Of a stretch of 64,000 nt of DNA, positions 37,489 through 48,027 are shown in pieces. Under the pieces are notes generated by a model. That model was not told the origin of the DNA. It was given only the letters and a program-made list of their open reading frames with translations, and searched no databases. The DNA is from Polaromonas sp. (GTDB taxonomy: Bacteria > Pseudomonadota > Gammaproteobacteria > Burkholderiales > Burkholderiaceae_C): NCBI RefSeq assembly GCF_029945685.1, contig NZ_JAQSDA010000027.1:62001-126000 (forward strand), in the 5' to 3' direction. Both the position numbers and the translations under genes were made by a program. Each line of letters starts with the position of its first letter. Position 1 is the first letter of the stretch.

Positions 37489-37648
37489 GATTAACAGGGC
37501 GGCAAAAACCGGGCACAGTGGGGGACAACACCCCAGAAACCCGACGCCGCTGGCGCTATTTCACGCAAGGCGAAACAGTCCTACAGCGGCCGACCCGGAG
37601 CTGCGGTAAATTCCGATAACCAACACAGGCCCACCGGCTGCACCGATT

Positions 37649-38668
37649 TTGAACTCTCCCCTCAAACACCCGAAGCTGGCCCTCGCGCCTGCATCACCGC
37701 AGTTCATCGACCAATACCAGCAGACTGCGCCCGGCCGGGCGCCTGCGGCAGCAGTGGAGCTTGCTGAAGGCCTGAATGCCGCGTCGGCCACAGTGGCCCC
37801 CAAATATTTTTACGACACGCTGGGGTCGCAGCTGTTTGAGGCCATCACCCGGCTCGACGAGTATTACCCGACGCGGACAGAGGCCGGCATTTTCGACGCA
37901 GCGTCCGGCGACTTTGCGGCCACCCTGGCGGGAGCCGGCATCGGGCACCCCTGCCTGATTGACCTGGGCGCCGGAAGCTGTGCCAAGGCCACACGCCTGA
38001 TTCCGCACCTGCAGCCGCGGCAATATGTGCCGGTCGATATTTCGGTGGACTTCCTGCGCGAGGCCGCCGAGCAGGTACAAAGCACCTTTCCAGCGCTGGA
38101 CATCGTCGGGGTGGGCATGGACTTTTCTGCCGGGCTGGCACTGCCGCCGCAAGTGCAGCGGGACAACCGGGTATTTTTCTACCCGGGCTCGAGTCTGGGA
38201 AATTTTTCACCGGACGAGGCGCAGGCGTTTTTGCAGCGACTCGCCGATCCGGCGCAAGGCGCCGCGCGTGGCCTGCTGCTAGGCATCGACCTGGTCAAGG
38301 ACAAGGCCACGCTGGAAGCCGCCTACGACGATTCGCTAGGTGTCACCGCGGCGTTCAACAAAAACGTGTTGCGCCATGTCAATACCCTGCTGGGATCAGA
38401 CTTTGACGTTCACCAGTGGCGCCACATGGCGCTTTTCAATGAAGCAGAATCCCGCATCGAGATGCACCTGCAGGCGCTGCACAACCTGACTGTGCGCTGG
38501 CCCGGTGGCGAACGTCGTTTCCGCGGCGGTGAACGCATCCACACGGAAAGCTCCTGCAAGTACACGGTGGCCTCCATGTCGGCCCTGCTTCGGCGGGCTG
38601 GTTTCAAGCAGGTCAGTTACTGGACCGATCCGAAGGACTGGTTTGCGGTGTTTTGGGCTTCGGCCTAG
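37649..38668 (+). CDS. egtD: L-histidine N-alpha-methyltransferase EgtD
   Basis: SAM-dependent enzyme that trimethylates histidine to hercynine, the first step of ergothioneine synthesis. 339 aa from a TTG at 37649. The family signatures PKYFYDTLGSQLFEAITRLDEYYPTRTE, LIDLGAGSCAKATRLI, FYPGSSLGNFSPDEA and the C-terminal IHTESSCKYTVASMSALL are clear. The product would feed EgtB (24977). No egtA, egtC or egtE is seen, which fits the short EgtB/EgtD route of many proteobacteria. Confidence 0.93.
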   Translation: MNSPLKHPKLALAPASPQFIDQYQQTAPGRAPAAAVELAEGLNAASATVAPKYFYDTLGSQLFEAITRLDEYYPTRTEAGIFDAASGDFAATLAGAGIGHPCLIDLGAGSCAKATRLIPHLQPRQYVPVDISVDFLREAAEQVQSTFPALDIVGVGMDFSAGLALPPQVQRDNRVFFYPGSSLGNFSPDEAQAFLQRLADPAQGAARGLLLGIDLVKDKATLEAAYDDSLGVTAAFNKNVLRHVNTLLGSDFDVHQWRHMALFNEAESRIEMHLQALHNLTVRWPGGERRFRGGERIHTESSCKYTVASMSALLRRAGFKQVSYWTDPKDWFAVFWASA

Positions 38669-38833
38669 CCGCTGTCCCCGGCGCGAGGGCCTCGGTCAAA
38701 GTTGTCCTTGATTCGGACGGCAGGGATCTGCCAGCAAGTGCTGACAACAAGGACGGAATTGGCAGGGCCGGCCCGAACGGTGGTTTCCCGCCCGTCATTG
38801 CGGTCTCGGCCGAAATTTACAAGGAAACCGGCC

Positions 38834-38882
38834 GCAGCCCTTACTCCAACAGCGCAATTAGCTATAACAAAGATAGCAAATA
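38834..38882 (-). repeat. AT-cored dispersed repeat, copy C3
   Basis: CTCCAACAGCGCAATTAGCTATAACAAAGATAGCAAATAG is a diverged, inverted copy of the element with the TAGCTAT...GATAGC core. It lies in the 221-bp gap between convergent egtD and parC. The rest of the gap holds a 76-codon frame with no recognisable features. Confidence 0.45.
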
Positions 38883-38889
38883 GATCACC

Positions 38890-41247
<2,358 letters not shown>

Positions 41248-41389
41248 CGGGGTTCAAACTGCAAAAAAGATAGCGGTCAAAAGGGGTGGCGGGACCGATG
41301 GCTGGCCGCCGCAGGGGATTATGACCCCATGTGCCGGCGCTGCCAGCCGGTTCGGAGGCCGTGAGTCAAGCGGGAAAACCGGACTCAGG

Positions 41390-42289
41390 CTAGTCGCGCT
41401 CGACCCGGAACTCCGGTGCGATCGGGCTTTGCACAACCAGGGTCGGCAGTTGGTTGCCGCGTCCGGTGGCGCCGCCAGCGCTCGGGCTGGAGGAGATTTT
41501 GCTGCCGCCCATCATTTCCATCCTGACACGGCCCGAGCGCCGCGCCTCACCGATCATGCTTGGCGGCTTGAGGTGGCCGTAGAGCTGCATCACGGTCTTG
41601 ACGTAATTTTTGGTCTCGGGATAGTTGGGGATCTTGTTGCCGTAGCGCTGGACCGCGCCTTCGCCGGCGTTGTAGGCCGCCACCGCCAGCTCCAGCTGGC
41701 CGGGAAACAGGTCGATCAGGTAGCGCAGGTAACGCGAGCCGGCCACGATATTGGTCCTGGGGTCGGTCAGCTTTTTCTCGATCGGCGAATTTTTGTCGGC
41801 CCGCACGCCGTAACGCTGGGCTGTGGGCGGCATCAGCTGCATCAGGCCCACCGCGCCCTTGGGCGACACGGCATGGGTGTTGAAGCCCGACTCGGTGGCA
41901 ATCAGGGCCTGCAGCAGCTCGTAGTCGATGTCATTGGCCACCGACGCTTCGCGCAGCAGATGCTTGACCGCCTTGTAATTGGGAGACACGTCGAAAAAGG
42001 CCAGCAGCTTGGGCGGCGCGCCCGGCATGCCGCCGCCATAGGCGCCCGCGGACGCCCGGCCGCCGCGGCTGGTGTCAAAACTCTCGCCGCCGCGGAAAAA
42101 CAGCTGGTAACGATCGTCGAGCCGCTCGGCCGCGAAATGCGCCACCCCCTGGCTGTCCACATAACCCCAGACATCGGCGCGGGCAGGCGTGCCGGCCAGC
42201 AGCAGGGCCGCAGCGGCTATCAAAAATGATAGCTGCCTGCGCAACAGCCACAAGGGCTGGAGCCACTTTTGACGTAAGAAATGGCTCAT
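41390..42289 (-). CDS. Lytic transglycosylase with DUF4124-like N terminus
   Basis: 299 aa. An N-terminal signal peptide (about residues 1-38, ending TPARA) is followed by DVWGYVDSQGVAHFA, a DUF4124-like segment, and an SLT domain with catalytic Glu133 in LIATESGFNTHAVSPKGAVGLMQLMPPTAQRYGV and YNAGEGAVQRYGNKIPNYPETKNYVKTV. It is an exported peptidoglycan-cleaving enzyme. The DNA coding for its signal peptide is a copy of the AT-cored dispersed repeat. It is located between parC and parE, an arrangement seen in related genomes. Confidence 0.9.
   Translation of the reverse strand: MSHFLRQKWLQPLWLLRRQLSFLIAAAALLLAGTPARADVWGYVDSQGVAHFAAERLDDRYQLFFRGGESFDTSRGGRASAGAYGGGMPGAPPKLLAFFDVSPNYKAVKHLLREASVANDIDYELLQALIATESGFNTHAVSPKGAVGLMQLMPPTAQRYGVRADKNSPIEKKLTDPRTNIVAGSRYLRYLIDLFPGQLELAVAAYNAGEGAVQRYGNKIPNYPETKNYVKTVMQLYGHLKPPSMIGEARRSGRVRMEMMGGSKISSSPSAGGATGRGNQLPTLVVQSPIAPEFRVERD
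42207..42270 (-). repeat. AT-cored dispersed repeat, copy C4, inside a coding region
   Basis: GCGGCTATCAAAAATGATAGC followed by TGCCTGCGC and CACAAGGGCTGGAGCCAC matches the intergenic copies well, but here it encodes part of the signal peptide (RRQLSFLIAAAALLLAG region) of the lytic transglycosylase. Confidence 0.7.
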
Positions 42290-42324
42290 GCCGTGCAGAT
42301 CCGCAGGTTGCGCATGGGAGTCCT

Positions 42325-44295
42325 TTAAATATCGATCTCCACGGCATCGCCGTGCAGTTCCATCAGTTCGCGCCGCGCCGCGGCTTCGCCCTTGCCCATC
42401 AGCTTGGTCACCAGAGACTCCGTCTGGGCAAAGTCGAAGTTGCCAAGTTGCACCGGCAACAGGCGGCGGGTATCAGGATTGAGTGTGGTTTCCCACAATT
42501 GTTCCGCATTCATTTCACCCAGGCCCTTGAAGCGGCTGATGGCCCAAGCCCCTTCGCGTACGCCTTCCTTGCGCAATTTGTCGAGAATGGCTATCAACTC
42601 GCCCTCATCAAGCGCGTACGCCTTCGATGCAGGCTTTTTCCCGCGGGCCGGAGCGTCCACCCTGAAGAGCGGTGGCCGGGCCACAAAGATGTGCCCTGTC
42701 GCAATAAGTTGGGGGAAATGCCGGAAAAACAAGGTCAGCAGCAGCACCTGGATGTGCGAGCCGTCCACGTCCGCATCACTGAGGATGCAGATCTTGCCGT
42801 AACGCAGACCGCTGAGGTCCGGCGAATCGTTGGGACCGTGCGGGTCCACACCGATGGCCACCGCAATGTCGTGGATCTCGGTGTTGGCAAACAAGCGGTC
42901 GCGCTCGACCTCCCAGGTGTTGAGCACCTTGCCACGCAACGGCAGGATGGCCTGGCTTTCCTTGTCGCGGCCCATCTTGGCGCTGCCGCCGGCGGAGTCC
43001 CCTTCGACCAGGAAAACCTCGTTGTGCGCCAGGTCACGGCTTTCGCAGTCGGTCAGCTTGCCCGGCAGCACGGCCACGCCCGAGCCCTTGCGTTTTTCAA
43101 CCTTCTGCCCGGCTTTCTGGCGGGTTTGCGCGGCCTTGATCGCCAGCTCGGCCAGTTTTTTGCCGTAGTCGACATGCTGGTTCAGCCACAGCTCCAGCGT
43201 CGGCCGTACGAAGCTGGACACCAGCCGCACTGCGTCGCGGGAATTGAGCCTTTCCTTGATCTGGCCCTGGAACTGCGGGTCCAGCACCTTGGCCGAGAGC
43301 ACATAACTGGCGCGGGCAAACACGTCCTCTGGCAGCAACTTGACACCCTTGGGCAGCAGCGAATGCAGCTCGATGAAACTCTTGACCGCCTGGAACACGC
43401 CGTCGCGCAGGCCGCTTTCATGCGTGCCGCCGGCGCTGGTCGGGATCAGGTTGACATAACTCTCGCGCACCGGCTGGCCGTCCTCGGTGAAGGCCAGACA
43501 CCACTGGGCGCCCTCGCCTTCGGCAAAACTGTCGTGCGCCGCGTCGGCGAAACCCTCGCCTTCGAACAGCGGAATCACCGGATCGGCACTGAGCGTCTGC
43601 ATCAGGTAGTCGCGCAGACCGCCCTTGTAAACCCAGGTCTGGACTTCTTTGGTTTTTTCCACCACCAGCGTCACGGTGACGCCAGGCATCAGCACCGCCT
43701 TGCTGCGCAGCAGGTGGGTCAGCTCAGCCATCGGCAGGGCCGCCGCCTCGAAATATTTGGCATCCGGCCAGGCCCTCACCGTGGTGCCGGACTTGCGGTC
43801 GCCCTCGGCCTGCTTGCGCAATTGCAGCTTCTCGATGACGTCGCCTCCGCTGAACACCAAGGTGGCGGCCATGCCGTCACGGTAAGAGCTCACCTCCAGG
43901 CGTTTGGACAGCGCGTTGGTCACGCTGACGCCAACGCCGTGCAGGCCACCGGAAAAACTGTAAGCCCCGCCCTTGCCCTTGTCGAACTTGCCGCCGGCAT
44001 GCAGGCGGGTGAACACCAGCTCGATCACCGGCGCCTTTTCCTCCGGGTGCAGGCCGTAGGGAATGCCGCGGCCGTCGTCCTCGATGCTGACGGAGCCATC
44101 GCTGTGCAGCGTGACCTTGATCTTCCTGCCGTGGCCGGCCAGCGCCTCGTCAGCCGAGTTGTCCAGTACCTCCTGGATGATGTGGAGCGGATTGTCGGTG
44201 CGCGTGTACATGCCCGGCCGTTGCTTGACGGGCTCCAGGCCCTTGAGCACGCGGATCGAGCCTTCGGAATAGTCGTTGGGTGGTTTGGTCGCCAT
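42325..44295 (-). CDS. parE: DNA topoisomerase IV subunit B
   Basis: ATPase subunit, 656 aa. The GHKL domain has EVLDNSADEALAGHG and DDGRGIPYGLH, the transducer follows, and the TOPRIM domain carries EGDSAGGSAKMGRDKESQAI and DADVDGSHIQVLLLTLFFR. The ATG at 44295 (MATKPPNDYSEGSIRVLKGLEPV) matches other ParE starts; an upstream in-frame ATG at 44367 would put the LexA box inside the gene. There is no strong ribosome site. A perfect LexA operator lies in its promoter spacer. Confidence 0.96.
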   Translation of the reverse strand: MATKPPNDYSEGSIRVLKGLEPVKQRPGMYTRTDNPLHIIQEVLDNSADEALAGHGRKIKVTLHSDGSVSIEDDGRGIPYGLHPEEKAPVIELVFTRLHAGGKFDKGKGGAYSFSGGLHGVGVSVTNALSKRLEVSSYRDGMAATLVFSGGDVIEKLQLRKQAEGDRKSGTTVRAWPDAKYFEAAALPMAELTHLLRSKAVLMPGVTVTLVVEKTKEVQTWVYKGGLRDYLMQTLSADPVIPLFEGEGFADAAHDSFAEGEGAQWCLAFTEDGQPVRESYVNLIPTSAGGTHESGLRDGVFQAVKSFIELHSLLPKGVKLLPEDVFARASYVLSAKVLDPQFQGQIKERLNSRDAVRLVSSFVRPTLELWLNQHVDYGKKLAELAIKAAQTRQKAGQKVEKRKGSGVAVLPGKLTDCESRDLAHNEVFLVEGDSAGGSAKMGRDKESQAILPLRGKVLNTWEVERDRLFANTEIHDIAVAIGVDPHGPNDSPDLSGLRYGKICILSDADVDGSHIQVLLLTLFFRHFPQLIATGHIFVARPPLFRVDAPARGKKPASKAYALDEGELIAILDKLRKEGVREGAWAISRFKGLGEMNAEQLWETTLNPDTRRLLPVQLGNFDFAQTESLVTKLMGKGEAAARRELMELHGDAVEIDI

Positions 44296-44320
44296 GGAGG
44301 GTGGATTGTAGTCCGGCCGG

Positions 44321-44350
44321 ATTCTACAACTGTATAAATATACAGTCCAA
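44321..44350 (-). promoter_or_regulatory. parE promoter
   Basis: Read on the minus strand, -35 TTGGAC (44345-44350) and -10 TAGAAT (44321-44326) are separated by 18 bp, giving a start near 44314, about 20 nt before the parE ATG. Confidence 0.55.
44330..44345. promoter_or_regulatory. LexA (SOS) operator in the parE promoter
   Basis: CTGTATAAATATACAG is a perfect palindrome with 7-bp arms and matches the CTGT-N8-ACAG LexA consensus used in gamma- and betaproteobacteria. It fills most of the spacer between the -35 and -10 of parE, where a bound repressor would block RNA polymerase. It is also 95 bp upstream of the divergent MFS gene. Motif and position are read directly; LexA binding is inference. 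Confidence 0.8.
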
Positions 44351-44440
44351 CCGGGTTTTCCTCCCATTCATGCGTTCTGCGCATCAAAGCCGTGCCAGCT
44401 TCGCAATGCAGACAAACAGCCGTTTGGTTACATTCATGGA

Positions 44441-45670
44441 ATGCAATCCTCCAGCCGTAATCTTTCCATGACGCAGGTGCTGCTCTGCGGTGCCATCATC
44501 GTCACCCTGTCCATGGGCATACGCCATGGTTTCGGCCTCTGGCTGCTGCCGATCACCCAGGCCCAGGGCTGGACCCGCGGAACTTTTTCTTTCGCGATTG
44601 CCATCCAGAACCTGTCCTGGGGCGTCTTCGGCATCTTTGCCGGCATGGCGGCCGACCGCTTTGGCGCCTTCCGCGTGATCATCGGCGGCGCCGTGCTGTA
44701 TGCCCTCGGCCTGATCGGCATGGCGCTGTCCACCAGCGGCCTGATGTTCACGCTGACCGCCGGCATCCTGATTGGTGCGGCCCAGGCCGGCACCACCTAC
44801 GCAGTGATCTACGGCGTGATCGGGCGCAACATCCCGGCCGAAAAGCGCTCCTGGGCAATGGGTGTGGCGGCGGCTGCCGGCTCGTTCGGGCAGTTCCTGA
44901 TGGTGCCGGTCGAAGGTTTCCTGATCAGCGGCCTGGGCTGGAAGGAAGCGCTGCTGGTGCTCAGCGCCGCCGTCCTGCTGATCGCCCCGCTGGCTTTCGG
45001 CCTGCGAGAAAACCGTTTTGGCCCGGGCCAGACGCCAGCGCGCGAGCAGACCATCTTCCAGGCATTGCGGGAAGCACTGAAGTACCCGAGCTTCCAGTTG
45101 CTGATGGCCGGTTACTTTGTCTGCGGCTTCCAGGTCGTCTTCATCGGCGTGCACATGCCCAGCTACCTGCGCGACAAGGGCCTGTCGCCGGAAGTCGCCA
45201 GTTATGCTTTGGCGCTGATCGGCCTGTTCAATGTGTTCGGCACCTACGCCGCCGGCGCCCTCGGTCAGCGCCTGTCGAAGAAAAACATTCTGGCTTTCAT
45301 CTACTTGGCCCGGTCCGTGGTGATCACCGTGTTCCTGATCGCGCCGCTGAGCCCGCTGAGCGTCTACATCTTCGCCAGCCTGATGGGCCTGCTGTGGCTG
45401 TCCACCATTCCGCCGACCAATGCGGTGGTGGCGCAGATTTTCGGCATCCAGCATCTGTCCATGCTCAGCGGTTTTGTGTTCTTCAGCCACCAGATCGGCT
45501 CCTTCATGGGTGTCTGGCTGGGCGGCAAGCTGTATGACGTGACGGGCAGCTACGACATCGTCTGGTACATCGCGATTGCGCTGGGGTTGTTTGCCGCGGT
45601 GGTGAACCTCGGGGTGCGTGAAACCGCCATCCGCAGACCGCAACCGGCGCCTGTGCCGCAAGGCGCTTGA
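44441..45670 (+). CDS. Major facilitator superfamily transporter
   Basis: 409 aa with about 12 hydrophobic segments and the MFS loop GMAADRFGAFRVIIGG between helices 2 and 3. The pattern fits the oxalate/formate-antiporter-like and YbfB-like subfamilies that carry organic acids, but the substrate cannot be told. ATG 44441 is used; 44468 is an alternative. It is divergent from parE across the LexA box. A 39-codon membrane-protein gene follows directly. Confidence 0.85.
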   Translation: MQSSSRNLSMTQVLLCGAIIVTLSMGIRHGFGLWLLPITQAQGWTRGTFSFAIAIQNLSWGVFGIFAGMAADRFGAFRVIIGGAVLYALGLIGMALSTSGLMFTLTAGILIGAAQAGTTYAVIYGVIGRNIPAEKRSWAMGVAAAAGSFGQFLMVPVEGFLISGLGWKEALLVLSAAVLLIAPLAFGLRENRFGPGQTPAREQTIFQALREALKYPSFQLLMAGYFVCGFQVVFIGVHMPSYLRDKGLSPEVASYALALIGLFNVFGTYAAGALGQRLSKKNILAFIYLARSVVITVFLIAPLSPLSVYIFASLMGLLWLSTIPPTNAVVAQIFGIQHLSMLSGFVFFSHQIGSFMGVWLGGKLYDVTGSYDIVWYIAIALGLFAAVVNLGVRETAIRRPQPAPVPQGA

Positions 45671-45671
45671 A

Positions 45672-45791
45672 ATGGCACGCAAACTCGCCTTGTATGCGCT
45701 GGCTGTCGCGGCCAGCGTGGGCGTGTTTGCGCTCTACACCCGGCCCGACTTCCTGAGGACCCTGGCCGACCAGCTCTGGGCCTGTTTCTAG
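45672..45791 (+). CDS. Predicted 39-aa membrane protein
   Basis: A frame starting at ATG 45672, 1 bp after the MFS stop, encodes MARKLALYALAVAASVGVFA then LYTRPDFLRTLADQLWACF. It has a positively charged start, one transmembrane helix (about residues 5-21) and a hydrophilic tail with a C-terminal Trp-Ala-Cys-Phe. The tight coupling to the transporter gene and clean signal-anchor shape make it likely to be real. I recall similar tiny proteins with a LADQ-W-CF tail in Comamonadaceae but cannot check. The stop is at 45789-45791. Confidence 0.55.
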   Translation: MARKLALYALAVAASVGVFALYTRPDFLRTLADQLWACF

Positions 45792-45806
45792 CCCGCGCTC
45801 ACGCTC

Positions 45807-47867
45807 CTACTCTTCCTCGCGCACGCGGAACTGGCCGGCGAGCTGCTGCTGCACCGCGGGCGGCACGGTCTCGTAGTGGCTGAAGGCCAGCGTGTAAGCC
45901 CCCTGCCCACCGGTCAGCGCGTTGAGGCGCGACTGATAGGCAGCCAATTCGGACAAGGGCACCTGGCCCAGCACGGCCAGGGTGCGTGCCTGCAGCCCGC
46001 GCGTGCCGCTGACCTGCCCGCGGCGCGCCGACAGGTCGCCGGTGATGTCGCCCATGGCAGCTTCCGGCGCCGTGATCTCGACGTTAACGACGGGTTCGAG
46101 CACCACCGGCGAGGCGGCGCGCACAGCCTCGATCACTGCCTTGCGTCCGGCCGTCGCGAAGGCAATATCCTTGCTGTCCACGCTGTGGTGCTTGCCGTCG
46201 TACACCACGACCCGTACATCAGTGACCGGAAACCCCGCGAGCACCCCGGCGTCGAGCGCCTGGCGCACGCCTTTTTCGACGGCCGGCATGTACTGGCCGG
46301 GAATCGTGCCGCCCTTGACCTGGTCGACAAATTCGATGCCGGCGCCGCGCGCCAGCGGCTCGATGCGCAGGAAGACCTCCCCGAACTGGCCGGCGCCGCC
46401 GCTTTGCTTTTTGTGGCGGTGGTGGCCAGGGGCCGGCGCGGTGACCGTCTCGCGGTAGGCGATACGCGGCGGCCGGGTGTTCACCTCGCACTTGTAGACT
46501 TCGGTCAGCCGCTCGATCAGCGTGCGCAGGTGCAGCTCGCCCAGGCCGTAAACCACGGTTTCATGGGTCTGCGCCACATGCTCCAGCCGCAGGCAGGGAT
46601 CTTCATCGACCAGCCGCTGCACCAGGTCCCACATGCGTTGCTCGTCGCCACGGCGCCGGGGTTCGATGGCCAGCCCGTGCACCGGCACCGGGAAGTCCAG
46701 CGGCTGCAGATGGATGTGTTCGTCCTCGGCCGCATCGTGCAGCACGGCGTCGAAATGGATCTCGTCGACCTTGGCCACGGCACACAGCTCGCCCGGTCCG
46801 GCGCTGGCGATTTCCATGTGGTCCTTGCCCTGGAGCCGGAACAGGTGCCCGACCTTGAAGGGGCGCCTGCCGTCGCCAATATAGAGCTGGCTGCCTGCGG
46901 TCACGGTACCCTGATGCACACGGAAAATGCCCATCTTGCCGACATAAGGGTCCACACTGACCTTGAAGACATGCGCCAGCACGTGTTTCGCCGGGTCGGG
47001 CCCGGCAAGCACCGGGACAGCGCCTGCCCCTTCACCGCGCAGGAACTTAGGCGGATTCCCCTCGGACGGATCGGGCAGCAGCCTGACCATCACGTCCAGC
47101 AGTTCGGCCACACCGGCGCCTGTGCGCGCTGACACAAAACACACGGGAATCAGGTGCCCCTCGCGCAAGGCCTGCTCCAGCGGCGCATGCAGCTCCCGGG
47201 GATCCACATCGCCTTCGTCGAGGTAACGTTCGACCAAGGCCGGATCAACCTCGACCACCTGCTCGACCAGCGCGCGGTGCGCCAGCGCCACGCTGGAAAA
47301 ATCGGACTCGCCGGCCGGATTGAAAAAACAGTCCACCACCCGCGTGCCCCCGCCGGCAGGCAGGTTCAGCGGCAGGCACTCCTTGCCGAAGGCGTCCTGG
47401 ATGGCGGCCAGCAGGCCGGGAAGGTCGATACCCAGCGCGTCGATCTTGTTGATGATGACCATGCGGCACAAGCCGCGGCTGGCGGCCCAGCTCATCATGC
47501 GGCCGCTCATGAGCTCCAGGCCGCTGGCGGCGCTGACCACCAGGGCCGCGGTTTCCACCGCCTCCAGTGCGGGCAGCGACTGACCGAGAAAATCGGGGGC
47601 GCCGGGCGTGTCGATGATGTGAATGCGCGTGTCCTGGTGCTGCAGATGGACCAGCGCCGAATGCAGGGAGTGCTGGGCGCGGCGCTCCAGCGGATCGAAA
47701 TCGCTGACCGTCGTGCCGCGCTCCAGGCTGCCCGGCGCACCGATCGCCCCGGCCTTGTGCAGCAGAACCTCGACCAGGGTGGTTTTGCCGCTGGCTGCTG
47801 CGCCCACCAGCGCCAGCGTGCGCAGGGCCGGAACGGCCGACGGAACCGGATGCATGGATGAGGACAT
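45807..47867 (-). CDS. Elongation factor G-like GTPase (EF-G paralogue)
   Basis: 686 aa with all EF-G domains but diverged from canonical FusA. G1 is GAAASGKTTL, G3 is DTPGAPDF, and G4 is NKID. Switch I reads RGTTVSDFDPLERRAQHS instead of the RGITI motif of true EF-G. Domain IV has HHRHKKQSGGAGQFGEVFLRIEP, which looks intact. This is the EF-G-like protein (EF-G2 type) known from many bacteria with unclear function, rather than the housekeeping translocase, which normally lies in the str operon. Confidence 0.85.
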   Translation of the reverse strand: MSSSMHPVPSAVPALRTLALVGAAASGKTTLVEVLLHKAGAIGAPGSLERGTTVSDFDPLERRAQHSLHSALVHLQHQDTRIHIIDTPGAPDFLGQSLPALEAVETAALVVSAASGLELMSGRMMSWAASRGLCRMVIINKIDALGIDLPGLLAAIQDAFGKECLPLNLPAGGGTRVVDCFFNPAGESDFSSVALAHRALVEQVVEVDPALVERYLDEGDVDPRELHAPLEQALREGHLIPVCFVSARTGAGVAELLDVMVRLLPDPSEGNPPKFLRGEGAGAVPVLAGPDPAKHVLAHVFKVSVDPYVGKMGIFRVHQGTVTAGSQLYIGDGRRPFKVGHLFRLQGKDHMEIASAGPGELCAVAKVDEIHFDAVLHDAAEDEHIHLQPLDFPVPVHGLAIEPRRRGDEQRMWDLVQRLVDEDPCLRLEHVAQTHETVVYGLGELHLRTLIERLTEVYKCEVNTRPPRIAYRETVTAPAPGHHRHKKQSGGAGQFGEVFLRIEPLARGAGIEFVDQVKGGTIPGQYMPAVEKGVRQALDAGVLAGFPVTDVRVVVYDGKHHSVDSKDIAFATAGRKAVIEAVRAASPVVLEPVVNVEITAPEAAMGDITGDLSARRGQVSGTRGLQARTLAVLGQVPLSELAAYQSRLNALTGGQGAYTLAFSHYETVPPAVQQQLAGQFRVREEE

Positions 47868-48027
47868 GGCGCGCTCCTGGGTGGCGGGCGTGGCGTCTGC
47901 GCCCGATGGATTAGGGCCTGTATAAGGTGCACAGCGTAAGGGATAGCCCGCAGCGGGGCAAGGGGCCGGCGCTCAGATCAAACGGTGGTAGTCTTTCGCC
48001 TCCACACATGCAGGGGACAACAGGGCC

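Noticed and set aside
38653..38883. Open frame of 76 codons after egtD
   Set aside because: Begins inside egtD, has no ribosome site or motif, and its end is a diverged dispersed repeat.
42226..44337. Plus-strand open frame of 703 codons opposite parE
   Set aside because: Antisense to parE, with no domain content.
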